Part shown: piece by piece, positions 35,185 to 45,832 of the stretch
Position numbering within the stretch: the first letter of the stretch is position 1
Layout: every line of letters begins with the position of its first letter
Assembly (NCBI GenBank): GCA_022036555.1
Contig: CM039133.1
Span: 48,436,718-48,500,717, forward strand
Direction of reading: 5' to 3'
DNA length: 64,000 bases
Origin: Microstegium vimineum
Taxonomy: Eukaryota > Streptophyta > Magnoliopsida > Poales > Poaceae
Program-made: the position numbers and the translations under genes
The notes under the pieces: model-generated
Told to the model about the DNA's origin: nothing
Databases searched by the model: none
What the model saw: the letters and a program-made list of their open reading frames with translations, nothing else

Positions 35185-38100
35185 TCATCTTTTAGTAAAG
35201 TTAGAGTGATCAAGCACATTTAACTTGCTTCTCAACCTATAAAAGGTTGTTTCATTGAGTGGTTTAGTGAAGATATCCGCCAATTAATCTTCGCTCTTAA
35301 CTCCAACTAGTGTTATGTCTTTTCTAGCCACATGATCTCTAAGAAAGTGATGGCGAATATCTATGTGCTTGGTGCGAGAGTGTTGAACCGGGTTGTTTGC
35401 AAGCTTTACGGCGCTTTCATTATCACACAAAAGTGGAACTTCTTTTAAAAACACGCCGTAATCAAAGAGTGTTTGGGTCATGTATAAGATTTGTGCACAA
35501 CTTGCTCCCATGGCAATGTATTCCGCCTCGGCGGTTGACAATGCCACACTATTTGCTTCTTTGAGGACCAAGAAACAAGTGATCTTCTTAGCATGTGGCA
35601 CCCGCCGGAGGTACTCTTCCTATCAACCTTACACCCGGCGTAATACGAATCGGAATAGCCAACTAGTTGGAAGGGAGTTCCTTTGGGATACCAAAGACCC
35701 ATGCTAGGGGTGTGCCTTAAGTACCTAAGGATTCTTTTAACCGCACAAAGATGCGACTCCTTAGGGTTTGCTTGAAACCTAGCACACATACACACACGAA
35801 ACATGATATCCGGCCTAGATGTGGTGAGGTAAAGTAAGCTACCGATCATAGAACGATAGAGAGTTTGGTCAATCGGTTTACCTCCCTCATCGAGATCGAG
35901 ATGCCCATTAGTAGGGATTGGGGTCTTGATTGGCTTGCAATCCTCCATCTTGAATTTCTTGAGCACATCATAAGTGTACTTCTCTTGAGATATGAAGGTG
36001 CCCTCCCTCAATTGCTTCACTTGGAAGCCAAGGAAGAAGGTTAGCTCGCCAATCATTGACATCTTGAACTCCTTGGACATCAATGCACCAAATTCCTTGC
36101 TATGATCTTGGTTTGTTGATCCAAATATAATGTCATCAACATACACTTGGCAAACAAAGATATCTCCATCTAGCACCTTGGTAAAGAGTGTGGTATCCAC
36201 TTTCCCGATCTTGAAGCCCTTCTTGAGTAGGAAGTCCCTTAGCCTCTCATACCAAGCTCTTGGAGCTTACTTCAATCCATAGAGTGCCTTGGACAACCTA
36301 TACACATGATTAGGACAATTTGGGTCTTCAAACCCGGGAGGTTGTGAGACAAAAACAAGTTCATTAATGAAACCATTTAGAAAGGCACTCTTCACATCCA
36401 TTTGAAAAAGTTTCATTTTGTGATGTGAAACATATGTCAAAAGGATACGAATGGCTTCTAGTCTTGCAACCGGTGCAAAGGTCTCCCCAAAATCCAAGCC
36501 TTCAACTTGGGAGAACCCCTTTGCCACCAATCTTGCCTTGTTTCTCACAACCACGCCTTGATCATCTTGCTTGTTCCTAAACACCCACTTGGTGCCAATG
36601 ATTCTTGCTCCTTTGGGCTTTTCTACTAGTGTCCACACTTCGTTCCGGGTGAAGTTGTTCAACTCTTCATGCATGGCATTCACCCAATCCGGATCCGCAA
36701 GTGCATCCTCCACACTAGAAGGCTCAACAAAGGAAACAAAAGAGTGATGTTCAACATACGAAGCAAGTTTAGATCGAGTTGTTACCCCCCTTGATGGACT
36801 CCCTATGATGAGGTCTTGTGGATGAGCTTGAAGCACAGGTGTAGATCTTCTATTAATCACTTGGAGAGGAGGTTGTGGAGCATCAATATCACTAGCTTGA
36901 GCCTCGGCTTGATCTTGAGGGATGAAGGTATCTTCTTGTGCTTCCCTCACTTGTTCTTCATCAACTTGAGGCGTGTGAGGTGGAGAGGGTTCTTGATTTG
37001 CATCATCTTCAACTTCTTCCACCTCTTGTGGGTTGATTGCACCAATGGGAATATTCTTCATAGCCTCCCTCAAAGGTTCATCACCTACATCATCAAGATT
37101 TTCATGCTCTTCTTGACAGTCATTAGTTTCATCAAACTCCAAGTCATATGTTTCTTCAACTAGGCCGGAGGCTTTGTTAAATACTCGATATGCCTTGGAT
37201 TTAAGAGAATAACCAAGTAAGAAACCAATGTCACATCTCCTTTGGAACTTGCCCAAGTGTTGGCGCTTCTTGTAGATGTACACTTTGCATCCAAACACTT
37301 GGAAAAAGGATATATCCGATTTCTTCCCATTCACAAGCTCATAGGGGGTCTTCTTGAGAAGCCTTTGGACAAATAGTCGGTTGGCCGCATAGCATGCGGT
37401 GTTGATTGCTTCGGCCCAAAACTTCTCGGGGGTGTTGTATTCATCAAGCATTGATCTTGAAAGAGTAATGAGTGTCCGGTTCTTCCTCTCTACTACACCA
37501 TTTTGTTGAGGAGTATAGGTGGCGGACACTTCATGCTTGATCCCAACTTCATCACAATAGTCTTCAATCTTGGTGTTTACAAACTCGGTCCTATTGTCAC
37601 TTCTTATCTTCTTGATCTTCACATCAAACTCATTTTGGGCTCTAGTTGCAAACTTCTTGAATATTGATTGAGTCTCTCCCTTGTCTTGAAGAAAGAACAC
37701 CCAAGTGTACCTAGAGTAGTCATCAACTACCACCAAGCAAAAGAGATTGCCACCAAGGCTAACATAGGTGGTAGGTCCAAATAGATCCATGTAAAGTAGC
37801 TCTAAGACTCTTGAGGTTGACATAAAAGCTTTGGTTGGATGAGTGTTTGCCACTTGCTTGCCGGCTTGACATGCACTACAAAGTTTGTCCTTCTCAAACA
37901 CGACATCCTTCACACCTCTAACCAACTCCTTCTTGACAAGCTTCTTCAAAGTTGACATTCCCACATGAGCTAATCTTCTATGCCATAACCAACCCAAAGA
38001 ACTCTTGGAGAATAGAAATGTTTGCAAACTAGCTTCATTTGAGGTGAAGTCCACTAGGTAGATTTCATTGTTGTGCCGAAACCCTTTGAATATCAATGAT

Positions 38101-38396
38101 GAATCTTCAATCTTGGACACAACTACCTCATTTGGAGTGAAGAGACATTGGAAACCAAGATCACATAGTTGTCCCACCGATATCAAGTTGAAGCTCAAAG
38201 ATTGTACTAGCAAGACATTTGATATTGATTGATCATTTGAGATTGCCACTTTGCCTTTTGAATTGTCCCCAAAGGTAATCTTGTCTTGCCCTTCACAATC
38301 TTCCTCAAGTGTGGTGAACATCCGAGAGTCACCGGTCATATGTTGAGTGCATCCACTATCAATCACCCAATGACTTCCATCGGTCTTGTAGTTCAC
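35185..38396 (-). pseudogene. Sirevirus pol: protease, integrase, reverse transcriptase, RNase H (broken)
   Basis: On the minus strand, in order: aspartic protease motif DSGCTQHMTG near the start; the integrase zinc region ending CSACQAGKQ; the integrase core with MDLFGPT, VVVDDYSRYTW and VVERKNRTL; reverse transcriptase with TKWVFRNKQ, QMDVKSAFLNG and YVDDIIFG; and RNase H with ALSTAEAEYIAMG and RTKHIDIRHHFLRD. This is the copia order (integrase before RT). Breaks are a TAA at 36267-36269 just after the RT motif ALYGLK, a one-base frameshift near 35550 in RNase H, and a TAA at 35284-35286. The frame then runs on to a TGA at 35185-35187. The integrase also reads SDNR where a Gly is usual after SDN. 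The frame is the same as gag's; three stops separate the two (38454-38456, 38418-38420, 38397-38399). Confidence 0.92.
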
Positions 38397-38453
38397 CTAC
38401 ACACAAGTAACTTGAAGTTAAGCTTGTTGTTTGGGAACCCACACTTGGCGAGG

Positions 38454-40832
38454 TCACATAGCCTTGTCCACCAACTCCTTAGCAACCCATAGCACTTTGG
38501 GCTTGTTCTTCATCTTAGGACCGAGAAACACAACTTGAGGTCTACCCTTGGAGTCCTTGTTGATGATGAAGTGTGCATCATGAGCGAAAGGCCTTATGTG
38601 CTTGGGCAAGGTCTTGGGAGGTGGAGTCTTGCATTGGGATTGAAGGTGACCCTCTTGACCACATCCAAAGCACTTCTTGGGTTTGGGCTTTGGTGTGTCA
38701 TAGTTGCTTCTCATAGCCTTGTTCTTGTAATAGTTCTTGGCTTCTATCTTAACCTTGGCCTTCATGATTTGGTTCTCCTTGAACCCAATGCCGGTCTTGT
38801 CGGTCTTCATGATAGTGTTCATCAAGAGCTCACTTTGGAGGTTGTGGCCCTTGGTGATCTTCTCCAATCGACTTGCAAGCTTGATCTTCTTAACCTTGAG
38901 CTTTGCATTTTCCTCTTTGAGAGAGTTAATCAAGGTCTTTGCATCTTTGTCATCTTGCTTGGACGACTTGGTAGTGAATGACTTGCTTGCCTTGAGGTTG
39001 ATTAGCTCTTCCTTGAGCTTGGAGTTTTCTTGCCTCATCTTCACATAGTCATCATGTTTTTCGGCCTCAACTACCTTCTTGCCCTTGCACTTAGCATTTT
39101 GCTCACTAGCAACTTCATCAAGCAAGTCCTCACAAGAAGTAGCTATATCACACTTAACAACCGGGTTAATAGCAACATGTGTAGCAAGATCATTTGAAAG
39201 CAATTCATTCGCTATCACAAGTGTACCATGTTCATTCTTAACTTGGTTGTAGTCATCTTTTAGCAAGTTGTATCTTGTATGGAGCTCTTGTGTTGACCTC
39301 TCAAGCTTATCATGTTTCTCATTGGCTTGCTTGAGTGAGACTTTGAGCTCCCTAGTGCTAGATGAGAGAATTTTGTTCTCAAGCTTCAAATCATCATTAG
39401 CACTAGACAAGTCATCAAGCTTAGCATGAAAGTTATCGTTGGCTTTTTCTAGTGATTCACTTTTAGCTTTATACTTCCTAATGAGCTTAGTATATTTGTT
39501 GCAAATTACAATTAGCTCATCATAGGAAGGTGCCTCAAACTCATCATCACTATCATCACTAGAGCTAGCCTCATCATCACTATACTCTTTTTGTACCTTT
39601 TTGTCACCTTTAGCCATGAGGCATAGGTGTGTAGAGGATGAGCCCGGAGATGATGGAGGGGGTGGCGGTGGAGTAGAAGAACCAATCACCAAGGCGGCCA
39701 CCTTTTCTTCTTCACTTTCATCTCCGGATGAGTCACTTGTGTCTTCAATGTCGGTGAGCCAATCACCAACAATGTAGGCTTTGTCATTCTTCTTCTTCTT
39801 GTGGAAGTTGAAGTTCTTCTTCTTGAATGGCTTGTCATCCTTCTTCTCCTCATCACTTGACTCATCTTTGTTGCCCTTGTTGTACTTGAACTTGTTGTTT
39901 GCTTTCTTGTTCTTGTACTTGTCTTTCTTCTCTTCGGGGCAAGCATGAGCCAAGTGTCCAAGTTTGTCACAATTGTAGCAATCCATCTTGGAGAGAGGCT
40001 TTCTTGAAGAGCTTGTGAAGAATTTCTTCTTCTTTGAGTCAAACTTGACTCCATTCTTGCTTAGCTTCTTCAACATCTTGGTTGTTTTCTTCACCATGAG
40101 AGCGAGGTCATCATCATCCTCATCATCGCTTGCACTCTCATACATGACTTGCATCTTGTGCTTCTCCGAGGAGGATGCCTTGAGTGCCAAGTCCTTCTTC
40201 TCCTCCTTCTCTTTTTCTTTCTTCTTGGAGGAAGAAGAAGAGCTACCATCACCAATCTTCATGTACATCTCATGGGCATTGATCTTGCCCAAGATTTGTG
40301 TTGGTGTAGCGGCAGAGAGGTCCCCTTGGTGAAGAACCGTGACGATGTGGCCATACTTCTCAATGGGCAAGACATAAAGAATCTTGCGCACCACATCGGC
40401 CGGTGCCATTTGGTTGAGACCGAGCCCATTCAATTCCTCTACAATAATGTTAAGTCGTGAGTACATTTCATTTGCATTTTCATTTGCATGCATGGAAAAA
40501 GAATTGAGCTTAGCCATGACCAAGTGATAGCGTTCTTCACGCTCACTTTTTGTGCCTTCGTGAAGAGCACAAATAGTGGTCCACAACTCAAATACGTCTT
40601 TGGCATTACGCACTCGGTTGAAGACATCCTTGCTAATGCCACGAAAGAGAATGTTCTTCGCCTTGGCATTGTGCTTATCAAAGTTGAGGTCCTTTGCGAA
40701 GAGAGTGCCTCCCTTTGTGGCGGCTTTGAGCACGCCCACGTTAATGGCCTCTAGATAGGCCTCCATACGAACTTTCCAATAAGGAAAGTCGTCTCCATCG
40801 AACATGGGAGGTGGTCCATCCCCATGGGACAT
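38454..40832 (-). CDS. Sirevirus gag polyprotein part
   Basis: A 792-residue open frame from the ATG at 40830-40832. The N-terminal ~220 residues (FPYWKVRMEAYL, LWTTICALHEGTK) match the copia gag/UBN2 region. Two CX2CX4HX4C zinc knuckles, CYNCDKLGHLAHAC in the middle and CFGCGQEGHLQSQC near the end, should bind RNA. Between them are a Lys/Asp/Ser-rich low-complexity region and a long heptad-like segment (about residues 430-680) that looks like a coiled coil. A gag this long with a central coiled coil is typical of Sireviruses. This frame is intact, unlike pol and the third ORF. It ends at a TGA where relatives usually read on into protease, so gag and pol are separated here. Confidence 0.88.
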   Translation of the reverse strand: MSHGDGPPPMFDGDDFPYWKVRMEAYLEAINVGVLKAATKGGTLFAKDLNFDKHNAKAKNILFRGISKDVFNRVRNAKDVFELWTTICALHEGTKSEREERYHLVMAKLNSFSMHANENANEMYSRLNIIVEELNGLGLNQMAPADVVRKILYVLPIEKYGHIVTVLHQGDLSAATPTQILGKINAHEMYMKIGDGSSSSSSKKKEKEKEEKKDLALKASSSEKHKMQVMYESASDDEDDDDLALMVKKTTKMLKKLSKNGVKFDSKKKKFFTSSSRKPLSKMDCYNCDKLGHLAHACPEEKKDKYKNKKANNKFKYNKGNKDESSDEEKKDDKPFKKKNFNFHKKKKNDKAYIVGDWLTDIEDTSDSSGDESEEEKVAALVIGSSTPPPPPPSSPGSSSTHLCLMAKGDKKVQKEYSDDEASSSDDSDDEFEAPSYDELIVICNKYTKLIRKYKAKSESLEKANDNFHAKLDDLSSANDDLKLENKILSSSTRELKVSLKQANEKHDKLERSTQELHTRYNLLKDDYNQVKNEHGTLVIANELLSNDLATHVAINPVVKCDIATSCEDLLDEVASEQNAKCKGKKVVEAEKHDDYVKMRQENSKLKEELINLKASKSFTTKSSKQDDKDAKTLINSLKEENAKLKVKKIKLASRLEKITKGHNLQSELLMNTIMKTDKTGIGFKENQIMKAKVKIEAKNYYKNKAMRSNYDTPKPKPKKCFGCGQEGHLQSQCKTPPPKTLPKHIRPFAHDAHFIINKDSKGRPQVVFLGPKMKNKPKVLWVAKELVDKAM

Positions 40833-40872
40833 CTTGCTCTAGGCGGGGAAGCCTAATTTAGAGCAAACCTGA

Positions 40873-40885
40873 CTTTGATACCAAT
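40873..40885 (-). other. Primer-binding site for initiator Met tRNA
   Basis: Read on the minus strand, TTGGTATCAAAGTC starts two bases inside the 5' LTR end. TGGTATC is complementary to the 3' end of plant initiator tRNA-Met, the usual primer for copia elements. The match beyond the first ~8 bases is imperfect. Confidence 0.85.
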
Positions 40886-42379
40886 TGAAAGGATCAAGAT
40901 GCCCAAGAAGGGGGGGTGTGAATTGGGCTCTTTTTAATTTCTAAATAAGAATTAAACCTAGAAAGAGCCAATTAACCCCCTAGTGCCTACCACTTGTGTG
41001 TCCTAGCTAGAAAGCAGTAGAAGGTCAATGGAAAGCGAAAACTTCCTACACAATTCTAGTATGAAAAGAATGACAAGTGCGGAAAGTAATGCGGTAATAA
41101 AGAGCTAGGGAAAGAGATGCTTGACACGCCGATGTTTTGCCGAGGTATCGAGGAGTCGACACTCCCCCCTAGTCCTCGTTGGAGCACCTCGTAAGGTATA
41201 GCTCCCCTCAATCCCGCGCAAGGGATGAGTGCTCTCTACGGGCTGATTCTTCGCCACTCCGGCTCGGTGAATCGCCCACAACCGATCACAACGTCGATGG
41301 AGAAGGGCCGCCGACAATCCTCCGGCGATCACCTTCCTCCGAGCACCACCGGACCGTCTAGATGATGTCGATCACCAAGAGTAACAAGCCTCGATCTTCG
41401 CTTGACTCACTCAAGCTTCACAACTAAAGGATGCACACTTGAACTCTTGGATGAACTAGAGAGAGGATGGATGGATTCGCGAATCACTCTCTCTCTAGGG
41501 CTCTTGCTCTCTTCCCAACCTTCTCAACAAACTCAGCAACTCAAATGAGCAAAGGCAAGGTGGGAGAGAAGTGGGAGGGGCTATAAATAGACCCTTAGAA
41601 AACTGCCTCGGGCTGACATTTTAAGTTGGCGACGGACGCTCTGTCGACTAGGCGACGGACGCTCCGACGCCCTGCCCAACGGCTAGTTCTGACACACTGT
41701 TCCCAGCGATGGACCCTACGTCACTGGGGCGACGGACGCACTTCCCTAGCGTCCGACGCTACACTCTGGCTCGGGCTGAAAACACCCTCTCTGGAAGGTG
41801 GACGGACAACCTCCGACGGACCCTGAAAAACTTAGCCAAAAAACATCTCCACTGGAAGGTCGACGGACGCTGTGGACTCAACCACCCAGCGTCCGACGCG
41901 ACGGACAGCGTCCGACGCCCCCGTCAGGAGCGTCCGACGCCTAGAAAACAGTTCTAACAATTTCGTTTTTCGTCGCGATGAATATGGAAGTTGTTCTAGG
42001 CTATCTTACGGTCAACGTAGGCTTGCTTAGAGCTAAGGAAGTCAAGTGTGAACCACACCTAAGTCATGAAGCTTTCCTAAGTCAGGCTACTAGTCTCAAC
42101 TCCTCTTAATAGTACGGTCAAAGATAAAAAGAGAAGCCCTATCTATTTCTAAGTGCCCTTCATCTCCTTATGGCACTTAGCCTATCATTCTAGGGTCTTC
42201 ATCATGTCTCCTTGAAATCCAAAACGATATCCATCTTGGGGGCTAAGTGATGACCATTAATACCCATTCTTGTTGATCACTATGGATAAGCTACGCATAG
42301 CCTCTGCAAAACACACGTTAGCCATAATAATCTCTAATTGTCGTTAATCACTGAAACTATCTAGGGCAATGATTCTTCA
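40886..42379 (-). repeat. 5' LTR of the Sirevirus-like element
   Basis: 1494 bp, same ends as the partner LTR (TGAAAGGATC at the left and GATTCTTCA at the right on the plus strand). The GACGGACG cluster, 41628-41945, has fewer units than in the partner. The right border touches the AAATG target duplication. Confidence 0.95.
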
Positions 42380-42384
42380 AAATG

Positions 42385-42728
42385 GCAAATGGCAAATGAC
42401 AAATGAATTTGGCAAATCTTTTGCCACTTGAGGGTGTTTGGATCCCTTGACAAATGGCAAATGGAAAATGGCAAATGACACATACAAAGATAATTGTACC
42501 CCTAATAATTACACTCATTCACATGTCATGCATAAGAGGGAGGGGTATGAGTGGAAGGATTCTCTATTTGCCTTTATTTGCCACTCCAAAGTGGCAAATG
42601 ACAAATGACAAATTTTTTGCTCTTTTACCATTTTTTGCCTTGCATGTTTGGATCGATTTGCCAAAAAGTAGCAATTCTTTTGCTCTTTTGCCAATTTGCC
42701 AATTTGTTAAGGGGATCCAAACGCCCAC
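42385..42728. mobile_element. Right piece of the interrupted Tourist-like MITE
   Basis: About 344 bp ending GGATCCAAACGCCCAC, the inverted partner of the terminus at 28858, followed by TTA. It is rich in GGCAAATG and its complement CATTTGCC. A second internal terminus-like phrase, GGGTGTTTGGATCC, occurs at about 42430-42443, so the MITE may itself be composite. Confidence 0.8.
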
Positions 42729-42731
42729 TTA

Positions 42732-45700
42732 GATTTTCTTCGGTTGACCTTTTGAACCCGTTTTAATTTTTATAAAAGGAAATAGTCAACTAAAGGGCTA
42801 AAAAAACATATGTTGTACTAAAGAAAAACAACTTTTGTTTTAATACAGGGACTAGAAGTTACTCAACTGCCACTAGTTATGTTGGTATTGATTCGTTTTC
42901 TCGTTCTATTCCCGTCTGAACCTCTTGATGTTGCCGTCGTAGTAGCCCTCCACATGGCTCTTCTCCCGACGGCTTCCTTCGACAAGCTCATCTCCAACTG
43001 CTTCCTTTGGGGAGCTCCTCTCCATGTGCCGCCGCCCTTCACCCCAGGCGCCACCGCCCTTCACCATAAGTGTTGTCGCACCTCGTGGCCATGAGGTCGG
43101 CTACTCGTCGGCGTTCCCAAGGATGCCGCAATCCTCCACCATGGCCCCTCCCTCTCTGGCAAACCCTACGGTGAGGCTTCCCGTGCCATGGCGGCAGGCA
43201 TGGGCAAGGCTGCTACGTGGTGCGGATCGAGCCCCATCCCGTGGTCATGTCCTCCCTCTCCTCGGCGAACCTCGTCGCCCTGTCCCCTCCCTCCCCTCCT
43301 CAGATCCGGGCGGTAAGCTCCAGAATGACTCCTCTAGGTCGGCCCAAACACATGGACTGCAACCCCGGCCCGAGTATAGCGATGGGAGTTAGATAAATTG
43401 ACATGACGATGAAGAGTATATCGATGGGAGTTAAACCGAATTAAAGGGAGAACCTAGATTCAATTTCATGCACCCCTTCCGTACCACCACATCATCTCTT
43501 GGTCTATATAGAAAGGAGTTGTCACTTTTTCCACCACCAAATTTAAAAACGGATGGACTGCAATAATGACGATGACAATGTGGCGTGGAGGAGGGATAAC
43601 CATGGCAGTACGTACGTACGTTATAGACAAGGAGAGGATAGCGTGAGTATCGTTTTTGTGCTATGCTATTGATTTCACACAACACGATATTTCTTTAATT
43701 TGTCGAGGAAACAACAAGTGGTATTCGGTGTATACTATGAGATATTTGTGTATCCTTAATTATTTGTAATTATGAAAAAGTGATATAATTTGTCATAAAG
43801 ATATCCCAATGATATTTTTTCTGCATGTGTACCGAATCTACACCACAAAATGTTTCTGCCGATGGGATTTAATTAGAAGATCGTGACATACTATATATAT
43901 ATATATATCACTTGCGTGCTTTTTTATTGTCCATGGAATGTGTTACCAGCGCCGTCAGATGTGTACATTTTTCGATCATTCAACCTGGGCTATATATAAA
44001 GCGTCACCAATAATCCCTCCACATGCATGGCTAATCTACGATGTGATAAATTGAATCGTCATGCAATTATACTAGCTTCTTGTCACAAAATACTTGTCAT
44101 GAACATTTCCATCACATATATTGCTTCTTTATTTTTTTTATTCCTCGCTATAAGAGCAACTCCAACAGTTTAGCAATTTTGGTTTGACAAAACATGGAAT
44201 TTGCCAACTCTGAAATAGATATGCCAAAGCAAAAAATATGCAATCTCCAACAGTTCCCCATAATAACTTGGCAAAAATGGAAAAAAAGGAAGAAAAAAAG
44301 GGCGTCGCACAGTGTTCAACCGTGAAAAAAAGAAGGAAAAAAATGTCTCCCCCTTTTCACGGTCTCCAAATTGCCAAGTGCGGCCTCTTATTTGTAACTT
44401 TGGCAAAAATACCAAACCAAATGTTAAACTGTTGGCCACCAGTTTTTTAGTTTTTTTGGCAAAATTAGAGATGCCAAGTCTAAATACCAAATTGTTAGAG
44501 TTGCTCTTGGATTTCGTTCACAGGTACCTATTTCCCTCTGTGCGTGGAGTTTACAATGGTAGCTAAGCAAATTTTCCACAAAACCAGAGTGGTAGCTAGG
44601 GAAAAAATCATCACAAAATAGTAAATAAGACAACATTGCACAACAATCCGTTCCCACACGATCATTGCACAACAATGTTTGGAGAGCAACGACCCCCTTC
44701 CCCCCTCCATTTCCATATCATAAAGGCAAACAATATAATGTTCAAATCTTGATGGTGCAATCCCAAAAAAGTACCACCCATATTAGGGGAAAAAATCTAT
44801 GGTACTGTATACGGAAGCATTTTTTATGTCTTTGAGGGCACGTGCTCTCAGTACATGGGTCGTTAGATTCGCATCGAGATGTGCATCTCAACACATATTT
44901 GCATTGAGATATGTGTACACACATCTCAATGTAAATCCAACGGTCCATGTGGTGAGAGCACATGACAAATTTAACTTTACCTACTGTATACACCGTGCTC
45001 AAGTGAATACCATCTATGATCTGTGTCTCCAGTATAAATAAATAATTTAATGTTCTTGAATTTTCTCCATCCACCTGCACTGATTCATGATTAACTTGGT
45101 CCATAGAGACGTATGAAAAACAGACTGATTCGTGTGCATGGACACGGTATCATAGAATTCTTTTCCCCAATATCCCAGAACCGGGTATCGCGTGGCGGTG
45201 GACCGGGTCCACACGACTCGATCAGCTTGGCCCTAGGCCCTAGCCTCACCCCGTTCCAACGGCCGACACCAACAGCTGGACCCCACTGCCCTTTTCTACA
45301 CCCGCTCCACGCACCGACCGAATCCATCCTAGCCGTCCGTTACCTCCGTCCCGCGCTTCCCCGCCCCCGCACGGAACGCATCACGAGGCCACCAGCCCAC
45401 CACCACCCTGCCCACCGGCTGCTCCCTTCCCCTCCGTTCCCGTGCACGCCTCACCCGCTCACGTCGGGACCCCGCCGACGAGCTGCCTGCGATCCGAGCC
45501 GTCCGCGGGGTCAACGGTCAGCACACACGCACGAATCTCGCGGGGGGCGTTCGAATTAATCTCCCCTTCCTCCTCGTTGCTGCTCTCCCTCCTTCGTCCA
45601 CGGCGACACACCACGCGTCGCCGACCACACCACGGCACCGCCACCGCCACCGAACCGCCGCTTCCAATAGACCATCGAGGCGTCGTCACACGGCCCGCTC

Positions 45701-45832
45701 TTCCATCAGGGCGCGTCCACCGGCAAGCACGCGTACCCCCGGCGCACATTCTCTCACCTCCGTGCCGAGATCTCCCGAGAGGAGTGTGCCCGCGCTTGAT
45801 CCGACGACGTCCGCGAGTGGTGGGGTGCAGCG
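42732..45832. other. Gene-free stretch with one MITE, leading to the EXO70 promoter
   Basis: 42875-43390 is GC-richer with open frames but no recognised domain. A short (TA)n run lies at about 43894-43908. 45100-45832 is GC-rich and C-rich on the plus strand (CCACCACC, CCGCCACC), as expected for the CpG-rich promoter and leader of the EXO70 gene. No TATA box stands out there. Confidence 0.5.
44154..44507. mobile_element. TIR MITE, ~354 bp
   Basis: Left end GAGCAACTCCAACAGTTTAG, right end complementary to it (AATTGTTAGAGTTGCTC). Internal GGCAAAAAT / ATTTTTGCC-like pieces add symmetry. TAA precedes the left end but TTG follows the right, so the target duplication is decayed. It is related in its ends to the element at 52766-53130. 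Confidence 0.75.

Larger units (their letters stand above)
28885..42379 (-). mobile_element. Complete Sirevirus-type Ty1/copia retrotransposon
   Basis: A 13.5-kb element oriented on the minus strand. Its LTRs are 40886-42379 (5' LTR) and 28885-30440 (3' LTR), each starting TGAAGAATCA and ending GGATCCTTTCA or close to it when read on the minus strand. It is flanked by perfect 5-bp duplications AAATG (28880-28884 and 42380-42384). Next to the 5' LTR is a primer site complementary to initiator Met tRNA (TGGTATCAAAGTC). Next to the 3' LTR is a purine tract AAAAAGGGGGAGAT. Gene order is gag, protease, integrase, reverse transcriptase, RNase H, then an extra ORF. The copia order, a large gag with two zinc knuckles, the third ORF and several extra GGGGGAG tracts together fit the Sirevirus (SIRE/Maximus) lineage. 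All coding regions carry stops or frameshifts, so it is not autonomous now. Confidence 0.95.

Noticed and set aside
42879..43392. Possible gene in the GC-richer patch after the MITE
   Set aside because: Two overlapping plus-strand frames of 71 and 122 residues, no recognisable domain, no splice or TATA support.
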